A DNA stretch of 64,000 nt from Antitrichia curtipendula (taxonomy: Eukaryota; Streptophyta; Bryopsida; Hypnales; Leucodontaceae), in the NCBI GenBank assembly GCA_951230915.1, contig OX579633.1:5270001-5334000 (forward strand), written 5' to 3'. The notes beneath the pieces are model-generated. The model saw only the letters and a program-made list of their open reading frames with translations. It was not told the origin of the DNA and searched no databases. The position numbers were made by a program, and so were the translations under genes. Positions 1-11,300 of the stretch are shown one piece after another (positions within the stretch are counted from its first letter, which is position 1; each line of letters begins with the position of its first letter).

Positions 1-661
1 ATGTAATGCATCCTTCTAACCACACAAACACTAGATACTGGGTATAGGGTACAAATAGGTTCACAACTTAATATACAACTATACCACCAATGTCACAATC
101 ACAAAATGAATACAAAACAAACATAAAGAAATTTACAAAACAAACATTGAAGATTTACCAATACCAAGTGGATCATAACCATTAACGACTAAACATAAGG
201 CTGTATATCCAAAAATTTGAACTAAAAGTGTATAATGTAGGGATGATATGATAAGATTTCAATGTTTTGGTGGATTATACTATTATACTATTAAATATGA
301 AGAATAATGAGAAATGAAGAATACTTGAAAAAATGAATATTCTGTTCAATGGTGGCATTGTGGCAAGATTCAACATTAATAAACTTTACAATTAGATGAT
401 ATATAATAATTTCTTCAACTAAGAATGAATGCTATCCTTATGAAGGACACAAGCCTCCAAGAAATAATCAAAGGTACACAATAGCTATCTATGTTCATGT
501 GACCTACTCAATAGGAAACAATTCTTGAAATACTAACTTTATGGATGCTAACCTAAATATCAAACCTATTTAATTTTTTTTGTAGTCTTTGGAGTTGCTA
601 AAGAACTTCAAATACTTTTTGAACTGAAGCACTATTAGTTATCAATTGCTTGTAATTTATG
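1..661. other. AT-rich flank 3' of F-box copy 1 (unit 1, left edge)
   Basis: No gene is seen here. Bases about 16-120 match the flanks before F-box copies 2 and 3 (about 6,540-6,640 and 22,270-22,370: shared phrases on tandem cacaaacac, ttcacaa and ataccaccaatgtcacaa). This stretch is therefore the corresponding part of the tandem unit. It lies downstream of the minus-strand F-box gene and could hold its 3' untranslated region. I see no clear polyadenylation signal that I would defend. Confidence 0.6.
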
Positions 662-1879
662 CTAAATTATGCTATTAAATCGAGGCTCTATTGCAAAAGA
701 TATAGGATTCAAACTAAATAATCCCAATTTAGCTCCAAATCCTTCAGGTAAGGATGGAAGAACTTCGCACTTCTCTTGATCTCCAATATCAAAAATGTCC
801 CCAATGTGATCCACGGTGTTGTAGATGCACAATTGCGATTCACTAAATGGAACCAATGCAAATTCCGGATACACTTCCAAACTCCGACCGCCACTCTTGA
901 TCTTCTTCAAAACATTCACAAGCTCAAAAGTAGTGTCTCCTTCACTTGGAGTCCACTCAATTCTATCAACCCAATGCTCCGTAACTACGCCATTGTCTCG
1001 CTCAGAGAACAAAAACAATTCACCATTGTTTTCCACCAGCTGAAGAATGGTAGAGATTGGCAAAGCTTCAGTAGTCCATTTTGTCGACCAAAGTCCTTCT
1101 TCCACGTTGTATCCCAAAATGCCTTTCACTATTTGATCACCAAGCTCCAAAAATCCAACACAAAAAATGTTGCCATTTTGAAATACACCACATTGATATT
1201 CATTCAATGCAAAAACTGGCCCAGGAAAATCCCCCACTCTCTCCCACTGCCCAGTTCCAGAATCATACAATTCTGTAATTCTAGACAAACTCTCATCACC
1301 TGATGCGGAACTGCCTGCTACTAGTATGTGGTATGATTTTGAGGACTGATCCACATACATGTGCATCAAAACAGGGTTTCGCCGATGGAGCAACGGAGGA
1401 AGCTCTTTCCATTGTTGAGTGAGAGGATTGAAGACAATTAACCGCTCCTCATGTGTCAACTTGGAGAAATTCATGCACACTAGCCCCTCCTTGGCACAAA
1501 AGAGAAATTGCTTGAACAAATCCGGGTCAGGGTCACAATTGGGAGGAAGGAATGTGAGAGGAGGTAACTTTCGCCACTTGCCTTTCTGTCCGGTTGTTGA
1601 ATTGGAGTTTGGATCAAATGCTGCCCACTGCCAGACTCCGTTGTGGATGAAGAAAGAGCACGCTGTGAACACAGGCTTGGCCTTGAGTGATAGCGCTTGA
1701 AAGAACTCCACGTTTTCGATCAAAGCTTTCCAGTTCTTGGAGACGGTCTTCAGCTTGACTATATCTTCGTGATCGAGGTGCTCCACTATACGTCCCTTGA
1801 CTTCAGGGAGCAAACTATCCAGCTCGAGTTTCTGGAGCGAGCCGTTGACGGTAGCTGAAGATGTCTCGGAAGTCGTCAT
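662..1879 (-). CDS. F-box protein with beta-propeller-like C-terminus, copy 1
   Basis: This is an intact, intronless frame of 405 residues. An F-box spans about residues 21-64 (LLPEVKGRIVEHLDHEDI, then KLKTVSKNWKALIENVEFF). It is followed by kelch/F-box-associated style repeats, visible as hydrophobic blades ending in Trp: VFNPLTQQWKELPPL, ELYDSGTGQWERVGDFPGP, GYNVEEGLWSTKW. By family knowledge such proteins are substrate receptors of SCF (Skp1-cullin-F-box) ubiquitin ligases, with the F-box binding Skp1 and the propeller binding the target. The target here is unknown. The ATG at 1879 begins MTTSETSS and is shared with copy 2. The gene differs from copy 2 at about 15 of 405 residues and lies in the same orientation, so it is one member of a tandem triplication. 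It has no premature stop and could be functional. Confidence 0.88.
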   Translation of the reverse strand: MTTSETSSATVNGSLQKLELDSLLPEVKGRIVEHLDHEDIVKLKTVSKNWKALIENVEFFQALSLKAKPVFTACSFFIHNGVWQWAAFDPNSNSTTGQKGKWRKLPPLTFLPPNCDPDPDLFKQFLFCAKEGLVCMNFSKLTHEERLIVFNPLTQQWKELPPLLHRRNPVLMHMYVDQSSKSYHILVAGSSASGDESLSRITELYDSGTGQWERVGDFPGPVFALNEYQCGVFQNGNIFCVGFLELGDQIVKGILGYNVEEGLWSTKWTTEALPISTILQLVENNGELFLFSERDNGVVTEHWVDRIEWTPSEGDTTFELVNVLKKIKSGGRSLEVYPEFALVPFSESQLCIYNTVDHIGDIFDIGDQEKCEVLPSLPEGFGAKLGLFSLNPISFAIEPRFNSII

Positions 1880-3200
1880 GTACGTATCTTTGAGCAGAGA
1901 GTTTCGTAGACGGTCTTTCTGTAGGCACTAGCAAAACTTTACGTACGCCCGAAACGGTTTTCACTCTATTTATACGAAACAGGCGCACGCCTGCAGAAAA
2001 TTCCTGAAAGTTCTGGAGAGTTCGAATTCGTGAAACTCGCTCGGCGAGCTCTAGAATCTGGAGGCGTGGGCCGGTGGAGCCTGCCGATCATCGCTGGAAT
2101 GGGCGTTCCCCGACTCACCTGGAAGCCTGCCCTTACTAAGTTAAGAGATCGAATGCTGTCGACTTAAGCGGCGAGAATGGATGTCTTTTGAGATGCCCCG
2201 AGTGCTCCTTCGCTCCACGAAACCCTAGTTTGCATTCTCGACGGAAATTTTCACAAAAAGATTCCTGCACACTTCGGAGGCAAGTTTCCGGGTTCTTCGA
2301 CAGGAGTTTCTCAAATGAATATTCTGGAATGCGTGATTGCAAAGGCATATCCGCCAACCCTGCTTTTACGGAGTTGTGAGTATATTCTGTTTCGGTTCGT
2401 ACAGAGAACGTGCTGTGATAGATAGATTCTTGGTTTGTACGCATTGCTGGTTTGAAGGCTTGGCTATGCAAAATTGCAAGCTCTATCTATCATCTAGCGC
2501 AGATGGTTGCTCTTCTTGAAGCTCCTTGTATGTTTCGTGCTTTCTAAGGAGCCGAGACTTTCCAATTTTATGATATTTCTCTGTTTCGAAGTGCCTTGTC
2601 GTGAAGTTTTAGCAGTTGGGGTTTCTGAAATTGTAGCGGCCTTGTCGGGATCGTGAGAGAGATTACGCATGTAAACACGGACTGCTGTCTGTCGTGCATC
2701 TGAGCAAATCCCTCTGGGGTGCCGTCGTACATATCTGCAATTTGCAAAAGCTCTCAAATTCTTATCTGCACGGGATTTACGTGATAAGTTTTCAATCGTA
2801 GTAATCGCTTCAAAAGAGATAAGTGAGCACAATTGCAGAATGATTCTTTCACGACAGAATGGTTCTTTCAGGATAACGTCAAGCGTCAAGCGTCAAGCGC
2901 AATGTTATATCCATGGTTTTCAAAACAAGAATGGTGTGACCGTGAGGCTCTATCCACTCCAACCAAACCCTAACCATGTTGTGTAGTGTAAATGCAGTTG
3001 TAGATAGGATTTGAAAACTCGGATTTGTTGATTTTTAAACCAAAGAGTTGATGCTATGGTCTTTGTCCAAAGGATAGAGCCAATAAAAACTTGAACTACT
3101 TTTACCATGGATATAAACACCCTCCTCCAAATGAAGGGGACAATACCCTCGTGAGTTGAATAAGTGTGCAAGATGCACTCAACTACAAATTCCATTTGAG
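1880..3200. repeat. Upstream flank of F-box copy 1, including conserved R segment
   Basis: Bases 1,880-2,100 closely match the upstream flank of copy 2 (7,900-8,110) and should include the F-box promoter. From about 2,475 the R segment begins (AGCTCCTTGTATGTTTCGTG, then GGCCTTGTCGGGATCGTGAG). It recurs at 8,105-8,300 plus 17,536-18,100, and at 31,660-32,450. Short frames in R differ between copies and are interrupted, so I do not call a gene. Bases 2,100-2,470 are specific to this copy, and nothing is recognised in them. Confidence 0.65.
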
Positions 3201-3399
3201 ACCTTGCGTACAGTTTTCAGCAACTAAGATACGGACAAACAACTTTTGAGTTCCAACATTGTAAAGATTGTGAAATCAAATTGCTCTCAAAATATTCAAA
3301 ATTTTATAAACCATAAAATGAAATGGAAAGCTTAAACAATCTACTTTCACGTTATATAATATTTTCACATAGAAAAATATAAAATATTTATCAATTTGA

Positions 3400-4538
3400 A
3401 TCTTTTTGGTATAATATCTACCACCTTGAGCATCAATAAAAACCTTCATTCTATGAGGCATTGTGGAAATGTAAAAACATCAAGCACATCTTTGGAGACT
3501 CTTTTTCATGCACATTAAATTGTAGCATCAATTTTCCTATGTTCCGTGGCTGGTACTTGAATGTTCTAAACGTGGTCTTCTACAATTTTCTATAGATTCT
3601 TCATAGGTTTCAAATTTGGGGAGTTAGATGGCCAATTTAATTTTGTCATGTAATGAGTTTCTTTCAACATGTTAGGTAGACAACTGCAATGTATTAGAGC
3701 ATGTACCATCCTCCATGATAATCATGTCATTTGGATGATCATGGAGGAAATAAAAGATAAATAATGCTTTTCCATACACAATATAGACAAAATCAATAGC
3801 AATTCTCCTACTTTTAAGCATGATGACTATGGGAGATTTATTATAGCCTCTAATAGTGCTTCATATCATGATAGAAACATGACTAGAATTAAAGGTAGGA
3901 CATATGCAATCCCATGAGTACCTACCGTAAACTCGATGCCAAACTCGTAACATATTACGAGGAAATGGGGGTATAAATGACTTGTCCACAATAACTGCAA
4001 AATGACTGTAAAATGACTATTTTGTAGTCATTGTTGTCGGTGCAGTCATTGTGGACAAATCATTTATACCCCCATTTTCTTATAGTGACAACTACAAATG
4101 CTTGCCAACCTTGGAGGATGATTCATCCATCTATATAACATTCTTCCAATTGTCCATGCTTCAATGCACATGAACTTGAGCAAATGCAAGCCTTTGGACC
4201 TTATGTGAAAAGGTTTATAGATTGTAATACATTTGTTGAAGCCAATTGTTTGAATATATTTTCGAATTGTCCATTTGCAAATTATTGCCATCAGTGGGGC
4301 TTGAAATTGAAGCAAGAAGTGCTAACTACCGCTTGTCATGAAAGTTGAGCCTACATCTTCTATCCAAAGGCTTTAGAGACGGATGACAATCTTCCAAAGC
4401 TTGATACTCCGTCATAAGATCAAACACAATTTGGCATGCTATGCCCAAGTCACGTCCAATTTCAGCACATGAAAGTCCCGCTTTTTGCATACCAACAATA
4501 CGAGCCTCTGCTTCTACTATGAGAGATTGCTACTTCAT
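3400..4538 (-). pseudogene. Tc1/mariner-type transposase, decayed
   Basis: Read in shifting minus-strand frames, this stretch shows the main landmarks of a Tc1/mariner transposase in the right order and at the right spacing. There is a degenerate start (ATG at 4,538, then a stop at codon 3). A helix-turn-helix follows near 4,400-4,520 (RIVGMQKAGLSCAEIGRDLG). Next is KPFHIRSKGLHLLKF near 4,200, the first catalytic block WKNVI-stop-MDESSS near 4,120, the second block MEDGTCSNT near 3,710, the third block NWPSNSPNLKPMKNL near 3,600-3,640, and the C-terminal motif MPHRMKVFIDAQGG at 3,420-3,461. By family knowledge the enzyme cuts and pastes DNA at TA dinucleotides using a DDD/DDE triad. Many stops and frameshifts and an inserted hairpin element (3,962-4,078) show that it is dead. 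I did not identify its terminal inverted repeats. Confidence 0.82.
3962..4078. repeat. Small hairpin MITE nested in the Tc1/mariner fossil
   Basis: A 117-base imperfect inverted repeat. The left arm (about 3,962-3,999) begins GAAATGGGGGTATAAATGAC. The right arm (about 4,041-4,078) ends ATTTATACCCCCATTTTC. The arms would pair over about 38 bases. It separates the first and second catalytic blocks of the transposase remnant, so it landed after the transposase. No target duplication is certain. Confidence 0.7.
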
Positions 4539-5090
4539 TGCTAACACAAGAACTGTCACAATTCTTCCTTGGAAAATGACCCTCTAAAATGCAAGCCAAC
4601 CAAGCTCTCAATTTGAACTCCTCTCTCCGACAATTTGCATTGGACGAACGTCATAGTGCATAAACACAACTCAATTGTGCTTATACAAGTAGGAATGCAC
4701 ACATATGCACATGCACCTATATATGATTTGAGATCACTGAAACAACACATTTAGTGCCCTCACCAAGTGAATGCGACTTTTTTTCACCTAATCGTTGATT
4801 TGTCATAGAGACATTGAAATCAATGTAATGTAACCTTTGCCACTTGACAACAACCACAATATACATGTAACCAACCACTCTTGGAGTCGCATGCAATTTT
4901 TTTGAGACAAGATTATTGTGCATACACGTGAAGTTCATCACAATACTGCTTCATGAAAGGCTCCAGGAATAGTGTCCATAACTTAACTGCCGGATCCTTG
5001 TTGCTCCTCCAAGACGATGTTCCAATCAACACGTGTATCCAAGACGATGTTCCAATCAACAAGAAAATGAATCCAGGTTGAGATAGAACC
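4539..5090. other. Intergenic stretch with a short direct duplication
   Basis: No gene is seen. A phrase of about 28 bases (CCAAGACGATGTTCCAATCA with a few following bases) is repeated twice in direct order, about 30 bases apart, within about 5,010-5,069. The rest is unremarkable AT-rich sequence. Confidence 0.5.
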
Positions 5091-5870
5091 AGGCTACCTG
5101 ATTCTCGGCTGAAATCCCGATAAGTGTCTGATAACCCCAAATGATCCTGGAAATTCTTGCAATTCCGTTGCTCACGCAGCGCAGGTCAGGAGAGACCTTC
5201 CGATTTGTCTGTGTCGAGGATCACACCAAACATTCTTTTGCCTTAAAACAATTCGGACACACGCATGATGTTTCGTGGCAAATCATAGGTTGGCCTGGAA
5301 TGTTCCACAATGTCCGCCGTCTTCCCTCCTGCGTCACCTGGAGACGAATTTAGTCCTCCGGACTGTTCCGCAGTGCCGTGCAGAATGTCAGCTGTCTTAA
5401 CGCCTAGTGAAAAGGATTGGGACCCTTTTCAGTAATTTTCTCAAAAAACACACTCAAAGCTGCAATTTCTATTGCAATGTGCAGAACTTTTAAAACCAAT
5501 TTCTTTTTTTGCATCTAACCACAGGATCTTGCATTTAACTAGCTAGTACGAAATTGTGTGGAAATTTTTTCAGAAACTTGTATCAAGTAGATTGTAAGAT
5601 ATTTGCAATCAAAGTGAAGAAAAACGTTTTTTTTTCTTTTTTCTTGAACCTTGTTTGGTTAGAATTTAAGACTTTGAGTATTTTTTATTAAAAAATATTG
5701 CAAAATCGATTTTGAATTTTGAATTTTGAATGTTGAAGAATTAAGTTGAGAGTCTTGTGAAAAACATTCACAAGAAAAAAATTTGATTTTTATTCTTACA
5801 GAAATTGTTAAGTAGAAACAAGTATGAGATATAAGGAAAAAATATATTAAGAATAGCTCTCACTTGATCT
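5090..5870. repeat. Conserved S segment, unit 1
   Basis: Starts with GGCTACCTGATTCTCGGCTG and recurs at about 18,205-18,930 and 32,528-32,860, always after the R segment. Its second half (from about 5,400) carries phrases of the 940-base inverted-repeat family (a CATCTAACCA-CAGGATCTTGCATT block), so a diverged member is probably fused to it. Short frames occur (for example from 5,141) but are not preserved between copies. No product is called. Confidence 0.6.
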
Positions 5871-6681
5871 GTTATATATTACAATCTTTATTCACACAAC
5901 ACCACGTCAAATGGATGTAGTTTGCTAAACTACATTAGGTTATATAATTTAGTCTTGTTTGGCAACCTTAAGCTATTCGAGACTTCAATTTGGGTGGTAC
6001 TTCATGTAGAAGTTAATTATTTGTTTATATCAACTAGGGTTTGGGGTATTTAAATTTGGAGGCTCCCTTGACTTTCCATTCTTTGTCAAGTCAAGCTTTG
6101 TTTGTGTTTTAAAGAGAGAAAGCTCTTTTGTTGTGGATTTGTGCCTATAATAATTTAGTCATTTATAATCCTTTGAGCTTTTTCTTTGATGCATGTGCAT
6201 TCTTCAATTGTCAATTAGTATAGTGAGAGCTGCTTGACCACTTGTGTGTTGTAGATAAGTTCTTCATTCCTTGAGATTGTTGTTTTTATGTATTCTTGTT
6301 TAAATTTTACATTCATATTAGATGTAGTTTCAATATATTACAAGATCTATTATATATTGCAATTTTTATTCACACAAAATCTTTGAAAAATGTCTATATG
6401 ATTTTAAGCATTTTACAAATTTGAGTATTTAGTACAATCTTCTTTGAAAATCTTTATAGTTTTTGGAAAACATCCTTGGACACTTACCAAAAAAACTCAA
6501 GTGTTGAAATAAAAAATGTCAACAAAATTTTATTGAAAATTATATAAACATACCATGAAAAAACAAACACCATACATAAGATATAACACACAAATTCACA
6601 ATTTGATAAACAACTATAACACCAATGTCAAACAATGTTTGAGATGGAGCACTATTATTTATCAATTGCTTGTAAATTATG
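5871..6681. repeat. AT-rich flank 3' of F-box copy 2, duplicated before copy 3
   Basis: Matches about 21,511-22,420 over most of its length (shared GGATGTAGTTTGCTAAACTA and CATTAGGTTATATA). This marks the unit boundary of the tandem triplication. Relative to unit 2, unit 1 lacks the material equivalent to about 18,930-21,510. No gene is seen. Confidence 0.65.
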
Positions 6682-7899
6682 CTAAATTATGCTATTAAAT
6701 CGAGGCTCTATTGCAAAAGATATAGGATTCAAACTAAATAATCCCAATTCGCCTCCAAATCCTTCAGGTAAGGATGGAAGAACTTCGCACTTCTCTTGAT
6801 CTCCAATATCAAAAATGTCCCCACTGTGATCCACGGTGTTGTAGATGCACAATTGCGATTCACTAAATGGAACCAATGCAAATTCTGGATACACTTCCAA
6901 ACTCCGACCGCCACTCTTCATCTTCTTCAAAACATTCACAAGCACGAAACTAGTGTCTCCTTCACTTGGAGTCCACTCAATTCTATCAACCCAATGCTCC
7001 GTAACTACGCCATTGTCTCGCTCAGAGAACAAAAACAATTCACCATTGTTTTCCACCAGCTGAAGAATGGTAGAGATTGGCAAAGCTTCAGTAGTCCATT
7101 TCGTTGACCACATTCCTTCTTCCACGTTGTATCCCAAAATGCCTTTCACTATTTGATCACCAAGCTCCAAAAATCCAACACAAAAAATGTTGCCATTTTG
7201 AAATACACCACATTGATATTCATTCAATGCAAAAACTGGCCCAGGAAGATCCCCCACTCTCTCCCATTGCCCAGTTCCAGAATCATTCAATTCTGTAATT
7301 CTAGACAAACTCTCATCACCTGATGCGGAACTACCTGCTACTAGTATGTGGTATGATTTTGAGGACTGATCCACATACATGTGCATCAAAACAGGGTTCC
7401 ATCGATGGAGCAACGGAGGAAGCTCCTTCCATTGTTGAGTGAGAGGATTGAAGACAATTAACCGCTCCTCATGTGTCAACTTGGAGAAATTCATGCACAC
7501 TAGCCCCTCCTTGGCACAAAAGAGAAATTGCTTGAACAAATCCGGGTCAGGGTCACAATTGGGAGGAAGGAATGTGAGAGGAGGTAACTTTCGCCACTTG
7601 CCTTTCTGTTCGATTGTTGAATTGGAGTTTGGATCAAATGCTGCCCACTGCCAGACTCCGTTGTGGATGAAGAAAGAGCACGCTGTGAACACAGGCTTGG
7701 CCTTGAGTGATAGCGCTTGAAAGAACTCCACGTTGTCGATCAAAGCTCTCCAGTTCTTGGAGACGGTCTTCAGCTTGAATATATCTTCGTGATCGAGGTG
7801 CTCCACTATACGTCCCTTGACTTCAGGTAGCAAACTATCCAGCTCGAGTTTCTGGAGCGAGCCGTTGACGGTAGCTGAAGATGTCTCGGAAGTCGTCAT
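6682..7899 (-). CDS. F-box protein with beta-propeller-like C-terminus, copy 2
   Basis: Intact, intronless, 405 residues, the same length as copy 1, with the same start (MTTSETSS, ATG at 7,899). The frame stays open 5' of this ATG to 7,953 but has no further ATG there, so 7,899 is chosen. The F-box spans about residues 21-64, and the blade-like repeats follow as in copy 1. About 15 substitutions separate it from copy 1, for example VKLKTVSKNWK to FKLKTVSKNWR, HRRN to HRWN and DHIGD to DHSGD, many of them non-conservative. The expected role is that of an SCF ubiquitin-ligase receptor, and the target is unknown. The first about 400 bases upstream are conserved with copy 1. A palindromic pair of Ty1/copia copies starts only 402 bases from the ATG, so its promoter may have been affected. 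Confidence 0.88.
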   Translation of the reverse strand: MTTSETSSATVNGSLQKLELDSLLPEVKGRIVEHLDHEDIFKLKTVSKNWRALIDNVEFFQALSLKAKPVFTACSFFIHNGVWQWAAFDPNSNSTIEQKGKWRKLPPLTFLPPNCDPDPDLFKQFLFCAKEGLVCMNFSKLTHEERLIVFNPLTQQWKELPPLLHRWNPVLMHMYVDQSSKSYHILVAGSSASGDESLSRITELNDSGTGQWERVGDLPGPVFALNEYQCGVFQNGNIFCVGFLELGDQIVKGILGYNVEEGMWSTKWTTEALPISTILQLVENNGELFLFSERDNGVVTEHWVDRIEWTPSEGDTSFVLVNVLKKMKSGGRSLEVYPEFALVPFSESQLCIYNTVDHSGDIFDIGDQEKCEVLPSLPEGFGGELGLFSLNPISFAIEPRFNSII

Positions 7900-8300
7900 G
7901 TACGTATCTTTGAGCAGAGAGTGTTGTAGACGTGTTTCTGTGGGGAATAGCAAAACTATACGCCCGAAACGGTTTTCACTCTATTTCTACGAAACAGGTG
8001 GAGTGACGTGCACGCCTGCAGAACCTTTCTGAAATTTCTGGAGAGTTCGAATTCGTGAAACTCGCTCGGCGAGCTCTAGAATCTGGAGGCGGGGGCCGGT
8101 GGAGCCAGATTGCAAGCTCTATCCTCAAGCGCAGATGGTTGCCCTTCGTGCAGCTCCTTGTATGTTTCGTGCTGTCTAAGGAGCCGAGACTTTCCACTTT
8201 TATGAAATTTCTCTGTTTCGAAGTGCCTTGTCGTGAAGTTTTAGCACTTGGGGTTTCTGAAATTTTGGATTTGTAGCGACCTTGTCGGGATCGTGAGAGA
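7900..8300. promoter_or_regulatory. 5' flank of F-box copy 2, cut by the copia insertion
   Basis: Bases 7,900-8,110 align with 1,880-2,090, the upstream region of copy 1. From about 8,105 the R segment starts and stops abruptly at GATCGTGAGAGA (8,300), where the copia palindrome begins. R resumes at about 17,536. Any regulatory role is inferred from position only. I did not identify a TATA box with confidence. Confidence 0.5.
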
Positions 8301-11300
8301 CTTATATTAATGCGTAATATAACTAGTACACTCACCTCTGCACCATGCTTGGCTGCAGGGTATACTATGACTAAACAAGCTTTGCTAGCTCTATCTCTAT
8401 GTAACAACGACCATACAAAAAAGAGAGCTTCTACAGCAACTGTACATAGGCTTATCCTCTGTCGTGAGCTGGAGATACATCATTACTGTGTACATCAAGA
8501 TTCAAGAAACTCCGCTGGCTCCGCTGGTTCAGCTTCCTGAAAGCGCAGCTTCTTAATGACTCAGCATGTACTGGGGTTGGTCATCCAGTGCTGACTCATT
8601 CATCGATTTGGGTACAATACTCCCACTCAGCACTGTGATGACCTACCAATACCTCCCACTCAACACAGTGGTGACTGTTTAACTTACAAAAGACCCTGCT
8701 AGGATACGAAGGCGCTCAAATCGATCACGAGGAAGTGGTTTGGTCATGATATCTGCAATTTGATCCTCTGTATTCATGTAGACGATAGTAATGTTGCCAT
8801 CCGCCTCTGCATCTCGGATCTTGTGATACTTGATGTCGATGTGCTTAGTGCGCTGGTGAAAGACAGGATTGCGGACGAGTCGGATAGCAGATTGATTGTC
8901 GCAAAACAACGGTGTGGCATCCGGTTGAGGTGATCGTATACTGTGGAGTAACCTGCGCATCCAAAGTATTTCCTGTGTGGCGAGACCGGCAGCAATATAT
9001 TCAGACTCAGTGGTGCTGAGAGATGTACAAGTCTGCTTTCGGCTCCCCCAAGCAACCGGACCACCGTTGAGCATAAGCATAAAACCTGAGCGAGATTTTC
9101 GGTCATCGCAATCAGCCGCATAATCGGCATCACAATAAGCTGTCAAATGGTTTGGGCTAGGTCCACGTCTATAAGTGATCGTCTGTCCAATTGTCCCTTT
9201 GAGATACTTGAGAATCCGCTTGACTCCTGAAACATGTGCGGCAGTTGGGCGATTGCTAAACCTGGACATATTACTCACTGCGTAGCTAATATCAAAACGT
9301 GTCCCAATGTGTGCAAATTGGAGGCAGCCGATACATTCTCTGTAAGGAAAAATGATGGAGGGTTCATTAGGTTTAGCTAATCGCATCTGTGCAGCGCTAG
9401 CTGGATCAGATGGTACCGCAACAGGATGACATTCCTCGTGACCAAATCGGCGAAGAACTCGTTCAAGGTATCGGCGCTGGTTGACGTGGATGAGACCTTG
9501 ATCTCGATCTCTGGTGATATGGAGACCTACGTATACCTCTGCTAAACCGTTCGTGATCTGGAAGGCGCCTCCCATATACTGAAGAACGTCCTTGATGCTG
9601 TCCTTGAACGTGCTGCATATCATACCATCGTCCACCCAAATGCATAGTATCAACTTTGGGTCGGTCTTGTTAACGTAGACGCAACTGTCAGCGTCAGAAA
9701 CAATAAGATCATATGCTTGTAAAAATTGATCGAACTTGCGATTCCAAACGCGTGCGCTTTGCTTGAGGCCGTACAACGCCTTGTTGAGTCGGCAAACAAG
9801 TCGCCTGCTTGCTGGATGTGTAACCTCAAACCCAATGGGTTGTTGCATGTATATAAGCTCACGTAGGAGCCCGTTAAGATAGGCTGTACACACATCGAAC
9901 TGGGTGACGTTTAAGTCCTCTGCTGCTGCAACAGAGAGAATAGTTCGGATAGCATCAAATTTGACAACGGGACTGAAGGTTTCTTCGTAATCGACGCCCT
10001 TCCTTTGCGTAAAACCTTTTGCTACAAGCCTGGCTTTGTAACGAGAGACTGAGCCATCGGCTGCAAGCTTCAATTTGAATACCCACCTGCATTTAACTAA
10101 ATTGCTTTCCTGAGGAATCTCCTCAAGTGTCCATGTATCATTTTTCATAAGTGATTCATATTCTTCCCACATCGCTGCAAGCCAATGTTCTCTTTCTGGA
10201 GATGCTATGGCTTCCTCATAAGTGTCTGGCTCCTCAGGGACTTCTATACGTGCCAAACAGGCATATGAATTTCGATCACCTGGATAAATCCACTCGCCTA
10301 GTCTGACTGGCGGGTTTCGTGATCGTGTGGTACGTGGAACGGGGACGTTATCATCTGCAGTTGGGGCTTGATCTCCCACTGCTTCGAGACTTGGTGATGA
10401 TTGGCTGGCCGGTAGAGTTGATGGAGCGACGTTGAAATCATACGGATCATCACTGATGGCTGCATGGGGATCACCAACTATGGAGGCATCACCGAGGCTA
10501 TCAGAACTGGGGTCGAGACACTGGATCGACGAGGTCGTGTGGGTCCCAAGGTCTGGATTGACGAGGTCGTGCGGGTCATCGGACTGTGCGTCAAGTTGGC
10601 TGGAGTTGATGTCAAGGATTGTAGGGTCTGGTTGCGCTAAGGGTGGTGGTTGCTGGATGGTGGCAGGCCTGAGTATGGGGACAAAGTTCGGTGTGGTTTC
10701 TCCATCGATACCGAACCACTGGCAAGATTGATCATTCTTGAGATCACCTTCCGTGAGATCTTCATTGAAGAGGACATCACGGCTTTCGTTCATTCGCTTG
10801 AGCTCGGTGTCCCAGATCCTATATGCTTTGCTCGTTGCTGAATAGCCCATGAAAATTCCTTTCCTGCTTTTGGGCGCAAGTTTTCTTCGGAGCTCCTTGG
10901 AAATGTACACATACGCTGTGGTGCCAAAAATCCGCATATGGGATACTGAAGGCTTCTCCTTATACCATAGTTCAAAAGGAGTTTGTCCTTCGATGGTCCT
11001 CGTGGATGTGCGATTTAGAGAGTATACTGCAGTATGTGTTGCTTCTCCCCCAAAACAACCATGGACGTTCGATGAATGCAGCATGCTACGTACCGCTTCC
11101 ATGATTGTACGATTGTCACGTTATGAGGCTCCGTTTTGTTCAGGTGTATACGGTGTAGTGAGTTCTTGCTTGATGTCTTGTTCCTGCAAGTACTTGACAA
11201 AAGCTCCGCTCGTATACTCAGTTCCTCGATCACTGCGGACAATCTTGACGGAGTTGCCTGTGTCGCGTTTGAGCTGTGCAACAAACCTTTGAAAAGCTGC

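Noticed and set aside
776..1700. Plus-strand frames inside the F-box genes (also 6,796-7,720 and 22,534-23,467)
   Set aside because: Antisense shadows of the F-box coding sequence with no domain of their own.
7900..7953. Upstream extension of F-box copy 2
   Set aside because: The frame is open for 18 more codons but has no ATG, and copy 1 does not share an extended protein; MTTSETSS is the common start.
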